Assembly (NCBI RefSeq): GCF_900109915.1 | Contig: NZ_FOBU01000001.1 | Coordinates: forward strand, 368,558-432,557 | Direction: 5' to 3' | DNA length: 64,000 nucleotides | From: Luteibacter sp. UNCMF331Sha3.1 | GTDB lineage: Bacteria; Pseudomonadota; Gammaproteobacteria; Xanthomonadales; Rhodanobacteraceae | Part shown: piece after piece, positions 41,408 through 52,785 of the stretch | How positions within the stretch are numbered: position 1 is the first letter of the stretch | Layout of the letters: each line of letters opens with the position of its first letter | Notes under the pieces: model-generated | What the model was told of the DNA's origin: nothing | Seen by the model: only the letters and a program-made list of their open reading frames with translations | Databases searched by the model: none | Program-made: the position numbers and the translations under genes

Positions 41408-42082
41408 ATGGACTTCATGCGCATCCTGCAATCGCTGGAGGAATTCCTCTACGAAGCGATGAGCTGGATCGTGTTCTATCCGCGCGCGATCCTGCGGACG
41501 GTGCGACACCCGGTAGCCGTCGCCGTCTACACCCGCGAGCAACTGAAGCAGCCACGCGAACTACAGTTTACCGAACTCGTCAGCCCTCCCCTCCTGCTGA
41601 TCCTCACGGTCGTCGTCGCGCACTTCATCGAACTCACGAGCCCGGGCGGCATGACCGCCGTGCATTCCGCGCTCGGCCGCGAAGTCTTCAGCAGCGAGCA
41701 GGGCGTGATCGCGACGCGCAGCCTCGCGTACTGCCTCTTCGCGCTGCTTGGCGCGTTCACGTGGCTTCGGCACGAGCGCAAGCCCATCGATCGCGACACG
41801 CTGCGCGAACCGTTCTACATCCATTGTTACCTGCTCGCCCCCTTCGCGCTCGGCCTCTCCACGTCGGTCACCGTGGCGACGAGCGTCGCCGCACCATGGA
41901 GCGCACTCGCCCTGCCCCTCGGACTCGTGAGCTGCCTCTGGTACGCCGTGGCGCAGACCGCCATCTACGCGAGGCTGCTCCGCGTGTCCCGCACGCGCGC
42001 GTTCTTCCTGGCGTGTCGGGCGAACCTGGCGGCCACGCTCGCGATGATCGGCGTGGCGATCGTCGTGTTCGGTACGCCGTGA
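41408..42082 (+). CDS. Multi-spanning membrane protein, permease-like
   Basis: This 224-residue protein has about five hydrophobic segments (LLLILTVVVAHFIELTSPGG, SLAYCLFALLGAFTWL, LLAPFALGLSTSVTVATSVA, and near the C-terminus ATLAMIGVAIVVFG). I start at the ATG after GGGGG, giving MDFMRILQSLEEFLYEAMSW. It looks like YIP1-type or other small permease-like proteins; I do not recognise a precise family. It stands alone. Confidence 0.75.
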   Translation: MDFMRILQSLEEFLYEAMSWIVFYPRAILRTVRHPVAVAVYTREQLKQPRELQFTELVSPPLLLILTVVVAHFIELTSPGGMTAVHSALGREVFSSEQGVIATRSLAYCLFALLGAFTWLRHERKPIDRDTLREPFYIHCYLLAPFALGLSTSVTVATSVAAPWSALALPLGLVSCLWYAVAQTAIYARLLRVSRTRAFFLACRANLAATLAMIGVAIVVFGTP

Positions 42083-42105
42083 CGGCGAGGCATTCTCGCC
42101 AGCCG

Positions 42106-42201
42106 TAGGAGCGGTCCGCTTCCTCGGCTTACCGAGGGCATGCCGTGCCTGCTGCTCGCCGCCGCTGCGGAAACAGGCTCGCGGCCTTGCAGCCGCGAGC
42201 C
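42106..42201. repeat. Second REP-like variant with hairpin (GTAGGAGCGG type)
   Basis: The segment begins GTAGGAGCGGTCCGC and ends with a perfect hairpin GGCTCGCGGC/GCCGCGAGCC (42176-42201). Units starting GTAGGAGCGG are common intergenic repeats in Xanthomonadales. The hairpin may also end the permease and hsp20 transcripts, which converge here. Confidence 0.6.
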
Positions 42202-42235
42202 AAAGGTCACCGAAAACCGACCTGCATCGGGCGGT

Positions 42236-42703
42236 TTATGCCGCCTCGGTGTGGATCTGCTTCACCGTGGAGGCGATACCTTCATCGCCGTTGATCGAGA
42301 TCCTCCGGGGCTTCATGGCCTCGGGAACCTCCCGCTTGAGATCGATGGAAAGCAGTCCGTTCGCCAGACGCGCGCCGGTGACATAGATATGCTCCGCCAG
42401 TTCGAAACGGCGGTTGAAAGCCCGGCTCGCGATGCCACGATGCAGGAACTCGCCTTCCGGCTCGACCTTGTGCTCGCCGCTGACGAGCAACAGATTGCCC
42501 TGCGCCGAAATCGTCAGCTCGTCCTGGGTGAATCCCGCGACAGCCATCGTGATCCGGTAGGAATCGTCACCGAGCTTGATGGAGTCGAACGGCGGGTAGT
42601 TATCGGTCTGCTGCGTGCGCGCAGCCGATTCCAGCAGATCGAAGACGCGATCGAAACCGATGCTCGAGCGGTGAAGTGGCGAAAAATCGAAAAGAGTACG
42701 CAT
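42236..42703 (-). CDS. Small heat-shock protein, Hsp20/IbpA family
   Basis: This 155-residue chaperone holds an alpha-crystallin domain at about residues 35-135 (ISAQGNLLLVSGEHK, then NRRFELAEHIYVTGARLANG, and LSIDLKREVPE as the conserved C-terminal strand), preceded by MRTLFDFSPLHRSSIGFDRV as in IbpA. The C-terminal IxI-type anchor appears as ISI. It binds unfolding proteins under heat. The ATG at 42703 is eight bases from AGGAGA; an ATG two codons upstream is too close to that site. A sigma-32 promoter and a structured leader precede it. Confidence 0.93.
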   Translation of the reverse strand: MRTLFDFSPLHRSSIGFDRVFDLLESAARTQQTDNYPPFDSIKLGDDSYRITMAVAGFTQDELTISAQGNLLLVSGEHKVEPEGEFLHRGIASRAFNRRFELAEHIYVTGARLANGLLSIDLKREVPEAMKPRRISINGDEGIASTVKQIHTEAA

Positions 42704-42788
42704 GGCCATATTCTCCTTAAGCAACATGGGAATGGGTTCTCTGGGCCGCCGATCTCGGACGGCCAGGCTGGTCCCGAAGCGACCAGCA
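42704..42788 (-). promoter_or_regulatory. Structured hsp20 leader, candidate ROSE-like RNA thermometer
   Basis: The 85-base leader can form three hairpins in order: TGGTC/GACCA (42769-42785); a CTGGCCG/CGGCCCAG stem with one bulge (42741-42766); and a start-proximal hairpin in which TTGC faces the GGAG of the ribosome site across loop TTAA, extended by CCAT/ATGG. ROSE elements in small heat-shock genes use a U(U/C)GCU strand with a G-G mismatch against the Shine-Dalgarno. That strand is present here, but the fold is my hand drawing. Confidence 0.45.
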
Positions 42789-42794
42789 ACGCGA

Positions 42795-42822
42795 AAATAG
42801 GGTGTCCGCTGCGGCTTTCAAG
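42795..42822 (-). promoter_or_regulatory. Sigma-32 heat-shock promoter of hsp20
   Basis: On the minus strand CTTGAAA, a 13-base spacer and CCCTATTT match the sigma-32 consensus CTTGAAA-N13/14-CCCCATNT with one clear deviation. It lies about 90 bases before the hsp20 ATG. Confidence 0.85.
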
Positions 42823-42972
42823 CGGCGCGATTTAGCGATCGTTTATCCGTCGATGACCGGCTGCCGGAACGAAGCGGCTGCAGGTAGCGCCGGACATGCG
42901 CCGCTTCAGGGAGCCGGCTTTCGCGCTGACGAGTACAGCGTTGCGCACGCGCCACCCCAAATGCGCAGGCAC

Positions 42973-42998
42973 AAAAAAACCCGCTCTTCAGCGGGTTT
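42973..42998 (-). terminator. Rho-independent terminator of tRNA-Thr
   Basis: Read on the minus strand, the stem AAACCCGC/GCGGGTTT with a six-base loop is followed by a run of T. It lies 45 bases past the 3' end of tRNA-Thr. The remaining bases up to the hsp20 promoter show nothing else. Confidence 0.88.
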
Positions 42999-43042
42999 CA
43001 ATGTGTCTCATGGACTCATGTTGACGTCTTCAAACAGGGATC

Positions 43043-43118
43043 TGGTGCCGGAAATAGGAATCGAACCTACGACCTCATCATTACGAATGACGCGCTCTAC
43101 CAACTGAGCTATTCCGGC
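43043..43118 (-). tRNA. tRNA-Thr (CGT)
   Basis: On the minus strand: acceptor GCCGGAA/TTCCGGC, D-arm GCTC/GAGC, anticodon stem CGTCA/TGATG (one G-U pair) around loop TTCGTAA (anticodon CGT, reading ACG), T-arm loop TTCGATT, encoded CCA. Confidence 0.97.
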
Positions 43119-43168
43119 GAGAAGCGGAATTCTAGGGAACCTTGGGTCCGGGCGCAACCCTTTGGCGA

Positions 43169-44110
43169 TCAGCCCGCGAGACGGAGTTCCTTCGGCAGGG
43201 CGAAGGTGATGTTTTCGGCCTCGCCATCCAGTTCGCGCACCGTGCCCGCGCCCCACGACTGCAGGCGGGCGATGACCTCCTGCACGAGCTTTTCGGGCGC
43301 GGAGGCGCCGGCGGTGACGCCGATGCGGTCCTTGCCGTCGAGCCAGGCGCGGTCGATGTGTTCCGCGCCGTCGATGAGGTACGACGTGACGCCCTGCTTT
43401 TCCGCGAGCTCTTTCAGCCGGTTGGAGTTGGAGCTGTTCACCGAGCCCACCACGAGCACGAGGTCGACCGCGTCGGCCAGGCGCCGCACCGCGTCCTGAC
43501 GGTTCTGCGTGGCGTAGCAGATGTCGTCCTTGCGCGGCCCTTCGATCGTGGCGAACTTCGCACGGAGGGCGCCGATGATGGCGATGGTGTCGTCGACCGA
43601 GAGCGTCGTCTGCGTGACGAAAGCGAGCTTGTCGGGCTGTGCGGGGTTCAGTGCCTCGACATCGTCCACCGATTCCACGAGGTAGATGTTGCCGCTGTTG
43701 GCCGGGTTCCACTGACCCATGGTGCCTTCGACTTCGGGATGGCCGGCATGGCCGATCAGCACGACGTCATGACCCGCGCGGCCGAGGCGCGCGACTTCCA
43801 TGTGCACCTTGGTGACCAGCGGGCACGTGGCGTCGAACACGTTGAGGCGACGGCGGTCGGCCTCTTCCCGCACGGCTTTCGGCACGCCGTGGGCGCTGAA
43901 GATCACCGTGGCGCCATCGGGCACGTCGTCGAGTTCTTCGACGAACACGGCGCCGTCGGCGCGCAGGCGCTCGACGACGTAGCGATTGTGCACGACCTCG
44001 TGGCGCACGTAGATCGGGGCGCCATAGGACTCGAGCGCGCGTTCGACGATGGCGATGGCGCGGTCGACGCCGGCGCAGAATCCACGGGGGTTGGCGAGGA
44101 GGATATCCAA
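43169..44110 (-). CDS. ispH: 4-hydroxy-3-methylbut-2-enyl diphosphate reductase
   Basis: This 313-residue 4Fe-4S enzyme makes IPP and DMAPP, the last step of the MEP isoprenoid pathway. It begins [20 protein letters not shown] with the first cluster Cys; the second is in [15 protein letters not shown] and the third in [14 protein letters not shown]. The active-site Glu/Thr segment AFVTQTTLS and the [11 protein letters not shown] motif are intact. It follows lspA on the same strand after about 94 bases, a common pairing in gammaproteobacteria. Confidence 0.97.
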   Translation of the reverse strand: MDILLANPRGFCAGVDRAIAIVERALESYGAPIYVRHEVVHNRYVVERLRADGAVFVEELDDVPDGATVIFSAHGVPKAVREEADRRRLNVFDATCPLVTKVHMEVARLGRAGHDVVLIGHAGHPEVEGTMGQWNPANSGNIYLVESVDDVEALNPAQPDKLAFVTQTTLSVDDTIAIIGALRAKFATIEGPRKDDICYATQNRQDAVRRLADAVDLVLVVGSVNSSNSNRLKELAEKQGVTSYLIDGAEHIDRAWLDGKDRIGVTAGASAPEKLVQEVIARLQSWGAGTVRELDGEAENITFALPKELRLAG

Positions 44111-44204
44111 GGGGACCTCGGGGGAAAGGGGTCGGCGGCGGACCGCCGGAGCAGCCGCATTATCGCACGGCGGCGGATCGGGCCGCTGGCCCTTACCTGG
44201 CCTG

Positions 44205-44705
44205 TCAGGCCGGCTTCTTCTCGCCGCTGAACAGGCTGAACACGATGAGCGCCACGGCGCCGACGCTGATGGCCGAATCGGCGACGTTGAAGACCGGAAA
44301 CGGGTAGCTACCCAGGAAGACCTGGATGAAGTCGGTGACCCTGGCCGCGTGGAGGCGGTCGATGACGTTGCCCAGCGCGCCGCCGAGGATCAGCGCCAGC
44401 GGCGCGGCGGTGCGCCAATCGTGACGGGGGGTGCGCGAGAGCCAGACGCCGAGCGTGGCGCTGACGCCCACGGCGAGCACGACGAAGAACCAGCGCTGCC
44501 AACCGGCGCTGTCCGCCAGGAAGCTGAACGCGGCGCCCGTGTTGAAGGTGAGCGTCCAGTTGAGGATGCCGGGAATCACCGGGTGCGGCGTTTCGGCCGG
44601 CTGCAGCGCCGTGAGCGCCCACCATTTGCTGAGCTGGTCGAGCGCGATCATGGCGGCGGCGAGCCACAACCAGGAAAGCGCGTTGGGTTTGGGGCGTGCG
44701 GTCAT
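44205..44705 (-). CDS. lspA: Lipoprotein signal peptidase (signal peptidase II)
   Basis: This 166-residue inner-membrane aspartic protease with four hydrophobic segments removes signal peptides from prolipoproteins. Conserved parts are [18 protein letters not shown], and the two catalytic Asp segments [11 protein letters not shown] and [12 protein letters not shown]. The start is taken at MTARPKPN; an ATG five codons upstream is possible. It lies in the usual order ribF-ileS-lspA-ispH. Confidence 0.95.
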   Translation of the reverse strand: MTARPKPNALSWLWLAAAMIALDQLSKWWALTALQPAETPHPVIPGILNWTLTFNTGAAFSFLADSAGWQRWFFVVLAVGVSATLGVWLSRTPRHDWRTAAPLALILGGALGNVIDRLHAARVTDFIQVFLGSYPFPVFNVADSAISVGAVALIVFSLFSGEKKPA

Positions 44706-44781
44706 TCGTGGTGGCGCCATGCGATTGCGGGGATCCGCGCCGCCGGCCGGCGGCGCGGAAGGGGTGGCGGACGTCGCCGGA

Positions 44782-47640
44782 TCAGAACCAGCGGCGATCC
44801 TCGCCCTGCCCCGTCACGTTCTCGACGCAGCGGCCGCAGATTTCGGGGTGGGCCGGATCCACGCCGACATCGGGACGATGGTGCCAGCAACGAATGCACT
44901 TCACGTCGTCGCTGACGGCGGCCGACACGTAGACCTCGGCGCCGTCGATCTCGACGCGCTCCGCATCGGCGGGACGGCCTTCGAGCGGCGCCAGCGTCAC
45001 CTCGGAGGTGATGAAGAAGAAGCGCAGCTCGCGTGCCGATTCCGCCAGCGCCGACTGGGTCGGCAGATCCGCGTGGATCGTGAGCGTCGCGTCGAGCGAC
45101 GCGCCGATCTGCCCAGCCTTGCGCATGCCTTCCAGCACGCGGGACGCCGTTTCGCGAATGGCGATCAGCTGGCCCCACCAGCCGCGCGTGTCGCCGTCCT
45201 GGCGCACGTCGAGACCGTCGTAGAACGTATCGAACAGCACGGACTCGCTGCGCGAACCCGGCATGCGCTCCCAGGCCTCCTCGGCCGTGAACGTGACGAT
45301 CGGGGCGAGCCAGCGAAGCAGCGACTCGAGGATCCGGTACATCGCGCTCTGCGCGCTGCGACGGCCGCGGCTGTCCGTCGGCATCGTGTACAGGCGGTCC
45401 TTCGTGATGTCGAGGTACAGCGCGCCGAGCTCGTTCGTGCAGAAGTTCTGGATGCGCTGGACGATCTCGGGGAAGTCGTAGCGCTCGTACGCCGCCACGA
45501 TCGCCGCCTGGGTGTCGGCCGTCTGCTGCACCGCCCAGCGGTCGAGGTCGAGGCAGGCCTCCGTGGCAAGCAGGTGCTTGTCCGGATCGAAGCCGTCGAG
45601 GTTGCCGAGCAGGAAACGCGCGGTATTGCGGATGCGGCGATACGTATCGGCGACGCGCTTCAGGATTTCGTCCGACAGCGACATCTCGTTACGGTAATCG
45701 GTGGAGCAGATCCACAGGCGCAGGATGTCCGCGCCGAGGGTCTTCATGATGTCCTGCGGCTCGATGCCGTTACCCAGCGACTTCGACATCTTGCGGCCCT
45801 GCGCATCCACGGTGAAGCCGTGGGTCAGCACGTGGTCGTAAGGCGCGCGGCCGTTGATCGCCGCCGACGTGAGCAGCGACGACTGGAACCAGCCGCGATG
45901 CTGGTCGGAGCCTTCGAGATACATCACCTTGTATTCGCTGGCGTTGCCGGCCTGCAGCTCGGGACGCGCGCCCACCACCGCGAAGTGGCTGACGCCCGAG
46001 TCGAACCACACGTCGAGCACGTCGGTGACTTTCTCGTACTTGTCGGCGTCGTCACCGAGCAGCTCGCGCGCGTCGAGCGTGAACCAGCAATCGATGCCTT
46101 CGAGCGCGACCTTCGCGGCGATCTTTTCCATCAGCTCGACGGAATCGGGATGCGGCTCGTGCGTGGTCTTGTCGATGAACAGGGTGATCGGCACGCCCCA
46201 GGTGCGCTGGCGCGAGATGCACCAGTCGGGACGCCCGTCGACCATGCCGGCGATGCGTTCTTCGCCCCAGCCCGGCACCCAGCGCACGCCCTTGATGGAC
46301 GTGAGCGCGGTGCGGCGCAGGTCGGCCTGCTCCATGCCGATGAACCACTGCGGCGTGGCGCGGAAGATCACCGGCGTCTTGTGGCGCCAGCAATGCGGGT
46401 AGCTGTGCGTGAGCTTCGCCGAGGCGAGCAAGACGCCGCGGTCGCGCAGCAGGTCGACGATCTGGTCGTTGGCCTTCCAGATGTGCACGCCAGCGAACGA
46501 CACGTCGCCGGCCAGCGGCAATTCGGGGCGGTACACACCACGGCCGTCCACGTAGTTGAGCGTGCCGATGCCGTAGTGCTGGCCGACCGTGAAGTCTTCG
46601 GCGCCGTGATCGGGCGCGGTGTGCACGGCGCCGGTGCCGTCTTCGTCGGACACGTGGTCGCCGAGGATCACCGGCACGTGCCTGTCGTAGAACGGATGAC
46701 GCAGCGGCTGGTTTTCCAGCACGGCGCCCTGAACGCGGCCCAGCACATCGACGGTGTCGACGCCGTAGCGCGCCAGCGCCTTTTCGGCGAGCGCCGCGGC
46801 GATCACCAGCAGCACGCGCTTGCCGCCGCGGGACGGACCGTCGACGAGCACGTAGTCGATCTCGCCACCGAGCGACACCGCCTGGCTGGACGGCAGCGTC
46901 CACGGCGTGGTGGTCCAGATGGGCACGGCGATGATGGCGTCGCCCGCGGCCACGCCGAACAGCGCGCCGAACGACACCGGGTCGGCGGCGTCGTAGGCGA
47001 CGTCGACGGCCGGCGAGGTCTTGTCGGCGTATTCGATCTCGGCTTCGGCCAGCGCCGAGCCGCAGTCGAAGCACCAGTAGACGGGCTTCGCGCCGCGCAC
47101 GACATGGCCGTTCGCGACGATGCGCGCCAGCGCGCGGATCATGTCCGCCTCGTAGGTGAAGTCGAGCGTGCGGTACGGCCGCTCCCAGTCGCCAAGCACG
47201 CCCAGGCGCTTGAAGTCGACGCGCTGCAGGTCGATCTGCGCGAGCGCGTACTCGCGGCACTTCTGGCGGAAGGCCGCGGCGTCGAGCTTGTCGCCCGCCT
47301 TGCCGAACTTCTTCTCGATCGCGATCTCGATCGGCAGGCCGTGGCAGTCCCATCCCGGCACGTAAGGCGCGCGGTAGCCGGCCATCAGCTTCGACTTGAC
47401 GACGACGTCCTTCAGCACCTTGTTGACCGCGTGGCCCAGGTGGATGGCGCCATTCGCGTACGGCGGGCCGTCGTGCAGCACGAACACCTTGTCGCGGTCC
47501 GCGGTTTTCTCCTGGATCTGCGCGTAGCGGCCCACACGCTCCCACGTCGCCAGCCAGGTCGGCTCGCGCTTGGGCAGGTCGCCACGCATCGGGAAATCCG
47601 TCTGCGGCAGGTTGATGGTGTTCTTGTAATCCTGGGTCAT
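44782..47640 (-). CDS. ileS: Isoleucyl-tRNA synthetase
   Basis: This 952-residue class I aminoacyl-tRNA synthetase has the HIGH motif as HLGH in [18 protein letters not shown], the editing CP1 domain, the KMSKS loop as [12 protein letters not shown], and the C-terminal zinc site CIRCWHHRP with CGRCVEN. Length is that of bacterial IleS with the zinc tail. The start at [20 protein letters not shown] matches the family N-terminus. It lies 49 bases after ribF on the same strand. Confidence 0.98.
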   Translation of the reverse strand: MTQDYKNTINLPQTDFPMRGDLPKREPTWLATWERVGRYAQIQEKTADRDKVFVLHDGPPYANGAIHLGHAVNKVLKDVVVKSKLMAGYRAPYVPGWDCHGLPIEIAIEKKFGKAGDKLDAAAFRQKCREYALAQIDLQRVDFKRLGVLGDWERPYRTLDFTYEADMIRALARIVANGHVVRGAKPVYWCFDCGSALAEAEIEYADKTSPAVDVAYDAADPVSFGALFGVAAGDAIIAVPIWTTTPWTLPSSQAVSLGGEIDYVLVDGPSRGGKRVLLVIAAALAEKALARYGVDTVDVLGRVQGAVLENQPLRHPFYDRHVPVILGDHVSDEDGTGAVHTAPDHGAEDFTVGQHYGIGTLNYVDGRGVYRPELPLAGDVSFAGVHIWKANDQIVDLLRDRGVLLASAKLTHSYPHCWRHKTPVIFRATPQWFIGMEQADLRRTALTSIKGVRWVPGWGEERIAGMVDGRPDWCISRQRTWGVPITLFIDKTTHEPHPDSVELMEKIAAKVALEGIDCWFTLDARELLGDDADKYEKVTDVLDVWFDSGVSHFAVVGARPELQAGNASEYKVMYLEGSDQHRGWFQSSLLTSAAINGRAPYDHVLTHGFTVDAQGRKMSKSLGNGIEPQDIMKTLGADILRLWICSTDYRNEMSLSDEILKRVADTYRRIRNTARFLLGNLDGFDPDKHLLATEACLDLDRWAVQQTADTQAAIVAAYERYDFPEIVQRIQNFCTNELGALYLDITKDRLYTMPTDSRGRRSAQSAMYRILESLLRWLAPIVTFTAEEAWERMPGSRSESVLFDTFYDGLDVRQDGDTRGWWGQLIAIRETASRVLEGMRKAGQIGASLDATLTIHADLPTQSALAESARELRFFFITSEVTLAPLEGRPADAERVEIDGAEVYVSAAVSDDVKCIRCWHHRPDVGVDPAHPEICGRCVENVTGQGEDRRWF

Positions 47641-47689
47641 CGCTTCGAACCGTGGGTTTTTCGGGCGTGACGCGCCGTCGGCGCGTCCG

Positions 47690-48646
47690 TCATGAATCGA
47701 CAAGTATGGGGTTCATCCCAAGGGCCTGCCGGGCGGCGATCTCGTCCTTGCGCATCTGCGCGGTCAGGGCGTCGAGGCCGTCGAACTTTTCTTCGTCGCG
47801 CAGTTTCCGCACGAACTCCACGCCGATCCGCTGGCCGTAGAGGTCGCCGGAGAAATCGAACAGGTGGGCCTCCAGCAGGGGCTCCTGCACCGCGTTCACC
47901 GTCGGCCGGAAGCCGAGGCTAGCCACGCCCGGCCAGCTGCACGGACCGTCGCCGATCCCGATGCGCACGGCGAAGATCCCCTGGACCGGACTCACCCGTT
48001 CACTGAGATGGACATTCGCGGTGGGATAACCAAGGGTGCGGCCGAGCTGCTGCCCGTGCTCCACATGGCCGTCGATCACGAAGGGGCGCCCGAGCAGGCG
48101 CGTGGCACCGGCGAAATCGCCCTCGGCCAGCAGCGTGCGCACGCGCGACGACGACACGCGCTCGCCATCCACCAGCACCGCCTGCACGGCGTGCGCGGTG
48201 AAGCCGAGCCCGGCACCCATCGACTGCAGCAGCGCGAAATCGCCGCCACGGCGATGCCCGAAGCGGAAGTCCTCCCCGACCCAGACTTCGCGGGCGGCGA
48301 GCCGGCCCACGATGACGCGGCGGACGAAATCCTCGGCGGACATCTCGGTCAGCGCCTTGTCGAAGCGCAGCGAGAGCAATTCGCGGATACCGGCGGCGGT
48401 CATGCCCTCCGCCTTCTCGCGCATGCCGGACAGCCGCGGCACCGGCTCCTTCGAGAAGAACGCGCGCGGCAGCGGCTCGAAGCTGATCACCGCCGGCGCC
48501 AGGCCGCGGTCATCCGCGCGCCGGCGCACTTCGGAAAGAATCGCCTGATGACCCAGGTGAAGCCCGTCGAACGCGCCGATGGCGACGACGCTGCCGCCGG
48601 GGGCGAGACACGGGCCATCGACGTCGCGATGCAGTCGCAGCGTCAT
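47690..48646 (-). CDS. ribF: Bifunctional riboflavin kinase/FAD synthetase
   Basis: This 318-residue enzyme turns riboflavin into FMN, then FAD. The N-terminal adenylyltransferase has [18 protein letters not shown] (HxGH-type site) and [17 protein letters not shown]; the C-terminal flavokinase has [13 protein letters not shown] and [12 protein letters not shown] start at [12 protein letters not shown], preceded by GAGG, instead of an upstream ATG that would overlap murJ. It leads the ribF-ileS-lspA-ispH run. Confidence 0.96.
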   Translation of the reverse strand: MTLRLHRDVDGPCLAPGGSVVAIGAFDGLHLGHQAILSEVRRRADDRGLAPAVISFEPLPRAFFSKEPVPRLSGMREKAEGMTAAGIRELLSLRFDKALTEMSAEDFVRRVIVGRLAAREVWVGEDFRFGHRRGGDFALLQSMGAGLGFTAHAVQAVLVDGERVSSSRVRTLLAEGDFAGATRLLGRPFVIDGHVEHGQQLGRTLGYPTANVHLSERVSPVQGIFAVRIGIGDGPCSWPGVASLGFRPTVNAVQEPLLEAHLFDFSGDLYGQRIGVEFVRKLRDEEKFDGLDALTAQMRKDEIAARQALGMNPILVDS

Positions 48647-48734
48647 GCCGGGGTGTCCTCGAATCGAAGCGGAATAAAAGCCATCGGGCCAGTATAGCCG
48701 CCCCATTGCGCCGCACAATGCGGCGCCACGCCCG

Positions 48735-50342
48735 TTACCGGGCGCGCAGCTCGCGAAGGCGGAACCCCATCGCGAAGAGGGCGACGACGTACGTGCCGCC
48801 ACCGGCGCCTACGAGCACGGCGAGGCGGCCGACCCGCTGCCACTTCTCCACGTCGCTCCAGTCCGGCCAGATCGCGAGGCCACCGACGAGCACCGCCACC
48901 ATCGCGGCACAGGCCACGCCGAGGCGAACCAGGTGGCGCGACCACCCGGGCTGCCGCGTGTACACGCCGGCCTTGCCCAGCCAGCGCCAGAGCAGCAGCA
49001 GGTTGAGATAGCTGGCCAGCGCGCTGGCCATGCCCAGTGCCATGTGCAGGCCGGGGATCGTGGCGATCGCGTCCAGCCACGATCCGGCCTTCTGCGCCGG
49101 CGTGGCCCAGAGGAAGAACAGTACTGCAAGAAAGGCGACGTTGAAGACCATGTTGGCCACGAGCGACGCGACGCCCGCGCGCACCGGCGTCTTCGTGTCC
49201 TTGCGGGCGTAGAACGCCGGCAGCACGACCTTGACCAGCGCGAACGCCGGGAGGCCGAAGCTCAGCGCGGAAATCGACAGCGAGGCCATCTTCGTATCGA
49301 AGGCGGTGAAGCGGCCGTGCTGGAAGATCGTCGCCACCAGCGGCACCGACAGGATCATCAGGGCGAACATCGCCGGCACGGCGATAAGCAGCGTCGTGCG
49401 CAGGCCCCAGTCGAGCGCACGCGAGAAGCCATCCTTGTCGGTGGCGACGTGGTGGCGCGACAGCGATGGCAGGATCACCGTGCCCAGTGCCACGCCGAAA
49501 ACGCCCAGGGGCAACTCGAGGAACCGGTCCGCCTGCGACAGCCAGCTCTGCGAGCCGGCGATCAGCAGCGACGCGATCACGGTGTCGAGCAGCAGGTTGA
49601 TCTGGGCGACCGACGAGCCGAACAGCGTCGGCACCATCAGCGTCATGATCCGGCGCACGTCCGGCGAATTCCAGCCCCAGCGCGGCAGCGTCAGCAGGTC
49701 CAGCTGGCGCAGCGCGGGCAGCTGGAACGCGAGCTGCAGGATGCCCGCCACGAGGATCGCCCAGCCCATCGCCATGATCGGCGTCTGCAGCTTCGGCGCC
49801 AGCCACAGGGCGCCAGCGATCATGCACAGGTTGAGGATCACCGGCGTCAGGGCCGGCAGCCCGAAGCGGTGGAAGCTATTCAGCGCCCCGCCGCTCAGCG
49901 CCGTGAGCGAGACGAACAGAAGGAACGGGAACGTCAGTCGCAGCAGGTCGACCGTGAGGCCGAACTTTTCGGGGGTCTCGACGGCGCCGGGCGAGAACAG
50001 CGCCGTGACCTGCGGAGCGAAGATGATCCCGAGTGCGACGACCACGAGCAGGATGCCGCCGAGGGTCCCGGCGGTGAGCGACATCAGGCGCTTCAGGTCG
50101 GCATGGGGACGGATCTCCTTCACCTCGGTGAACACCGGCACGAACGCCGTCGAGAACGAACCCTCGGCGAAGAGGCGGCGCATGAAGTTCGGGATGCGGA
50201 ACGCAACCCAGAAGGCGTCGGTGGCGGCGTTGGCGCCGAAAGAGGCGTTGATCGCCATGTCGCGGACCAGGCCGAGGACGCGCGACACCATGGTCATGCT
50301 GCTGAAGCTGAGCATGCCGCGAAGGAGGCTGGGGGTTTTCAT
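48735..50342 (-). CDS. murJ: Lipid II flippase MurJ
   Basis: This 535-residue membrane protein with about fourteen hydrophobic segments belongs to the MVF/MOP family and flips lipid II across the inner membrane for peptidoglycan synthesis. It begins MKTPSLLRGMLSFSSMTMVS with the conserved SRVLGLVRD that follows, plus FFVAFRIPNFMRRLFAEG-like (here WVAFRIPNFMRRLFAEGSF) and QADRFLELPLGVFGVALGT. It sits between ribF and the divergent rpsT gene, as in many gammaproteobacteria. Confidence 0.97.
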   Translation of the reverse strand: MKTPSLLRGMLSFSSMTMVSRVLGLVRDMAINASFGANAATDAFWVAFRIPNFMRRLFAEGSFSTAFVPVFTEVKEIRPHADLKRLMSLTAGTLGGILLVVVALGIIFAPQVTALFSPGAVETPEKFGLTVDLLRLTFPFLLFVSLTALSGGALNSFHRFGLPALTPVILNLCMIAGALWLAPKLQTPIMAMGWAILVAGILQLAFQLPALRQLDLLTLPRWGWNSPDVRRIMTLMVPTLFGSSVAQINLLLDTVIASLLIAGSQSWLSQADRFLELPLGVFGVALGTVILPSLSRHHVATDKDGFSRALDWGLRTTLLIAVPAMFALMILSVPLVATIFQHGRFTAFDTKMASLSISALSFGLPAFALVKVVLPAFYARKDTKTPVRAGVASLVANMVFNVAFLAVLFFLWATPAQKAGSWLDAIATIPGLHMALGMASALASYLNLLLLWRWLGKAGVYTRQPGWSRHLVRLGVACAAMVAVLVGGLAIWPDWSDVEKWQRVGRLAVLVGAGGGTYVVALFAMGFRLRELRAR

Positions 50343-50502
50343 CCGGTCGAGGGCTGCCTTGGGACGATCGGGGGCGGTTCGGGGGCCGCCGCAAACCCCT
50401 AGTTTGACAGCGCGGCCGGGGCGGAGGACAGTCCACCTTCTGGATTTGTGCGGGCGATGCCGCCCTGCCCGCCTCGCGGCCCTCGCGAGGCGCCCTAAGC
50501 TA

Positions 50503-50531
50503 TTGACGCGCCCCGGCTTTGGCATCAGAAT
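50503..50531 (+). promoter_or_regulatory. Predicted sigma-70 promoter of rpsT
   Basis: TTGACG (50503-50508) and CAGAAT (50526-50531) are separated by 17 bases, 42 bases upstream of the rpsT start. Confidence 0.65.
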
Positions 50532-50572
50532 GGGCGTCTTTTTTAAAACCAACCGAACTCTGGAGCTTTACC

Positions 50573-50836
50573 TTGGCCAACATCAAGTCCGCGAAGAAGC
50601 GTGCGCGTCAGTCGGAGCAGCGCCGTCTGCGCAACGTCAGCGCGCGTTCCATGGTGCGTTCCGCACTGAAGAAGGTCGTCAAGGCGATCGACGCCAAAGA
50701 TAAGGCTGCCGCTACCAGCGCCTACGCCATCGCCGTGCCGGTGATGGATCGCTACGCTGCCCGTGGCCTGATCCACAAGAACAAGGCTGCCCGTCACAAG
50801 AGCCGCCTGAACGCGAAGATCCGCGACCTGGCGTAA
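50573..50836 (+). CDS. rpsT: 30S ribosomal protein S20
   Basis: This 87-residue basic protein ([20 protein letters not shown]) has exactly the S20 length. The start is TTG, placed by the GGAG site and by homology; E. coli rpsT also starts with UUG, a feature of its autogenous control. A strong terminator follows. Confidence 0.97.
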   Translation: MANIKSAKKRARQSEQRRLRNVSARSMVRSALKKVVKAIDAKDKAAATSAYAIAVPVMDRYAARGLIHKNKAARHKSRLNAKIRDLA

Positions 50837-50861
50837 GCCTGCGCGACATCGCCGTTCTAAG

Positions 50862-50890
50862 AAAAAAGCCGGCGAAAGCCGGCTTTTTTT
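50862..50890 (+). terminator. Rho-independent terminator of rpsT
   Basis: The stem AAAGCCGGC/GCCGGCTTT with a GAAA loop is followed by a T-run, 25 bases past the stop. Confidence 0.95.
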
Positions 50891-50930
50891 GTGCTTCGAA
50901 GCCCGAGGCTCGACGGGACGAGCTTTTTTT

Positions 50931-50958
50931 GGTGGGAGCCAGCAGGCTGGCTCCCACC
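50931..50958. repeat. REP-like perfect hairpin
   Basis: GGTGGGAGCCAGC and GCTGGCTCCCACC face each other across two bases, 16 bases past the stop of obgE on its 3' side. Confidence 0.85.
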
Positions 50959-50974
50959 AAACCGGCTACGCCGC

Positions 50975-52108
<1,134 letters not shown>

Positions 52109-52129
52109 CGCTATCGCGTCGGGCGAGGC

Positions 52130-52387
52130 TTACGCCTGGACGACGTCGACGAACTTGCGGCCCTTGTCGCCGCGGGTCTTGAACGACACGGTGCCGTCGA
52201 CCAGCGCGAACAGGGTGTGGTCGCGGCCGAGGCCGACGCCCACGCCAGCGTGGAACTTGGTGCCACGCTGACGAACGATGATGTTACCGGCTTCGACAGC
52301 CTGGCCACCGTAGATCTTCACGCCGAGGTACTTCGGGTTCGAATCGCGGCCGTTACGGCTGGAACCTACGCCTTTTTTATGTGCCAT
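52130..52387 (-). CDS. rpmA: 50S ribosomal protein L27
   Basis: This 85-residue protein begins [20 protein letters not shown], the standard L27 N-terminus, which reaches the peptidyl-transferase centre. It lies 20 bases after rplU. Confidence 0.98.
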   Translation of the reverse strand: MAHKKGVGSSRNGRDSNPKYLGVKIYGGQAVEAGNIIVRQRGTKFHAGVGVGLGRDHTLFALVDGTVSFKTRGDKGRKFVDVVQA

Positions 52388-52407
52388 GACTTATATCCTC
52401 CGGCGAC

Positions 52408-52722
52408 TCAGGCGTTGATGCCCGTGATCTCGATTTCGGTGTAATGCTGACGGTGTCCCTGCGTGCGCTTGTAGTGCTTGCGACGACGGAACTTGACGAT
52501 GCGGATCTTATCGGCGCGGCCGTGGGCGCGAACCTTCGCGCTGACGGTGGCACCGGCGACCAGCGGGGCGCCGACGGTGATCGATTCGCCTTCGCCAACG
52601 AGGAGAACCTCGTCGAAGGTGATCGTGGCGTCGACGTCGGCGGGGAGCAGCTCGACGCGCAGGACTTCGCCTGCCATCACGCGATACTGCTTGCCACCGG
52701 TCTTGATGACTGCGTAGCTCAT
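52408..52722 (-). CDS. rplU: 50S ribosomal protein L21
   Basis: This 104-residue protein begins [20 protein letters not shown] and ends with [20 protein letters not shown], the L21 signature. It is first in rplU-rpmA-obgE. Confidence 0.98.
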   Translation of the reverse strand: MSYAVIKTGGKQYRVMAGEVLRVELLPADVDATITFDEVLLVGEGESITVGAPLVAGATVSAKVRAHGRADKIRIVKFRRRKHYKRTQGHRQHYTEIEITGINA

Positions 52723-52785
52723 GGTGATTTCCTGTTACTGATTATGTAGTTCTTTTTAGGGTCGTACGGGTGTTGCGAACTGCGA

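Noticed and set aside
44431-47670. An open frame of over 1000 codons opposite ileS and lspA
   Set aside because: IleS has every catalytic motif on the other strand; this frame is its high-GC shadow with no recognisable domain.
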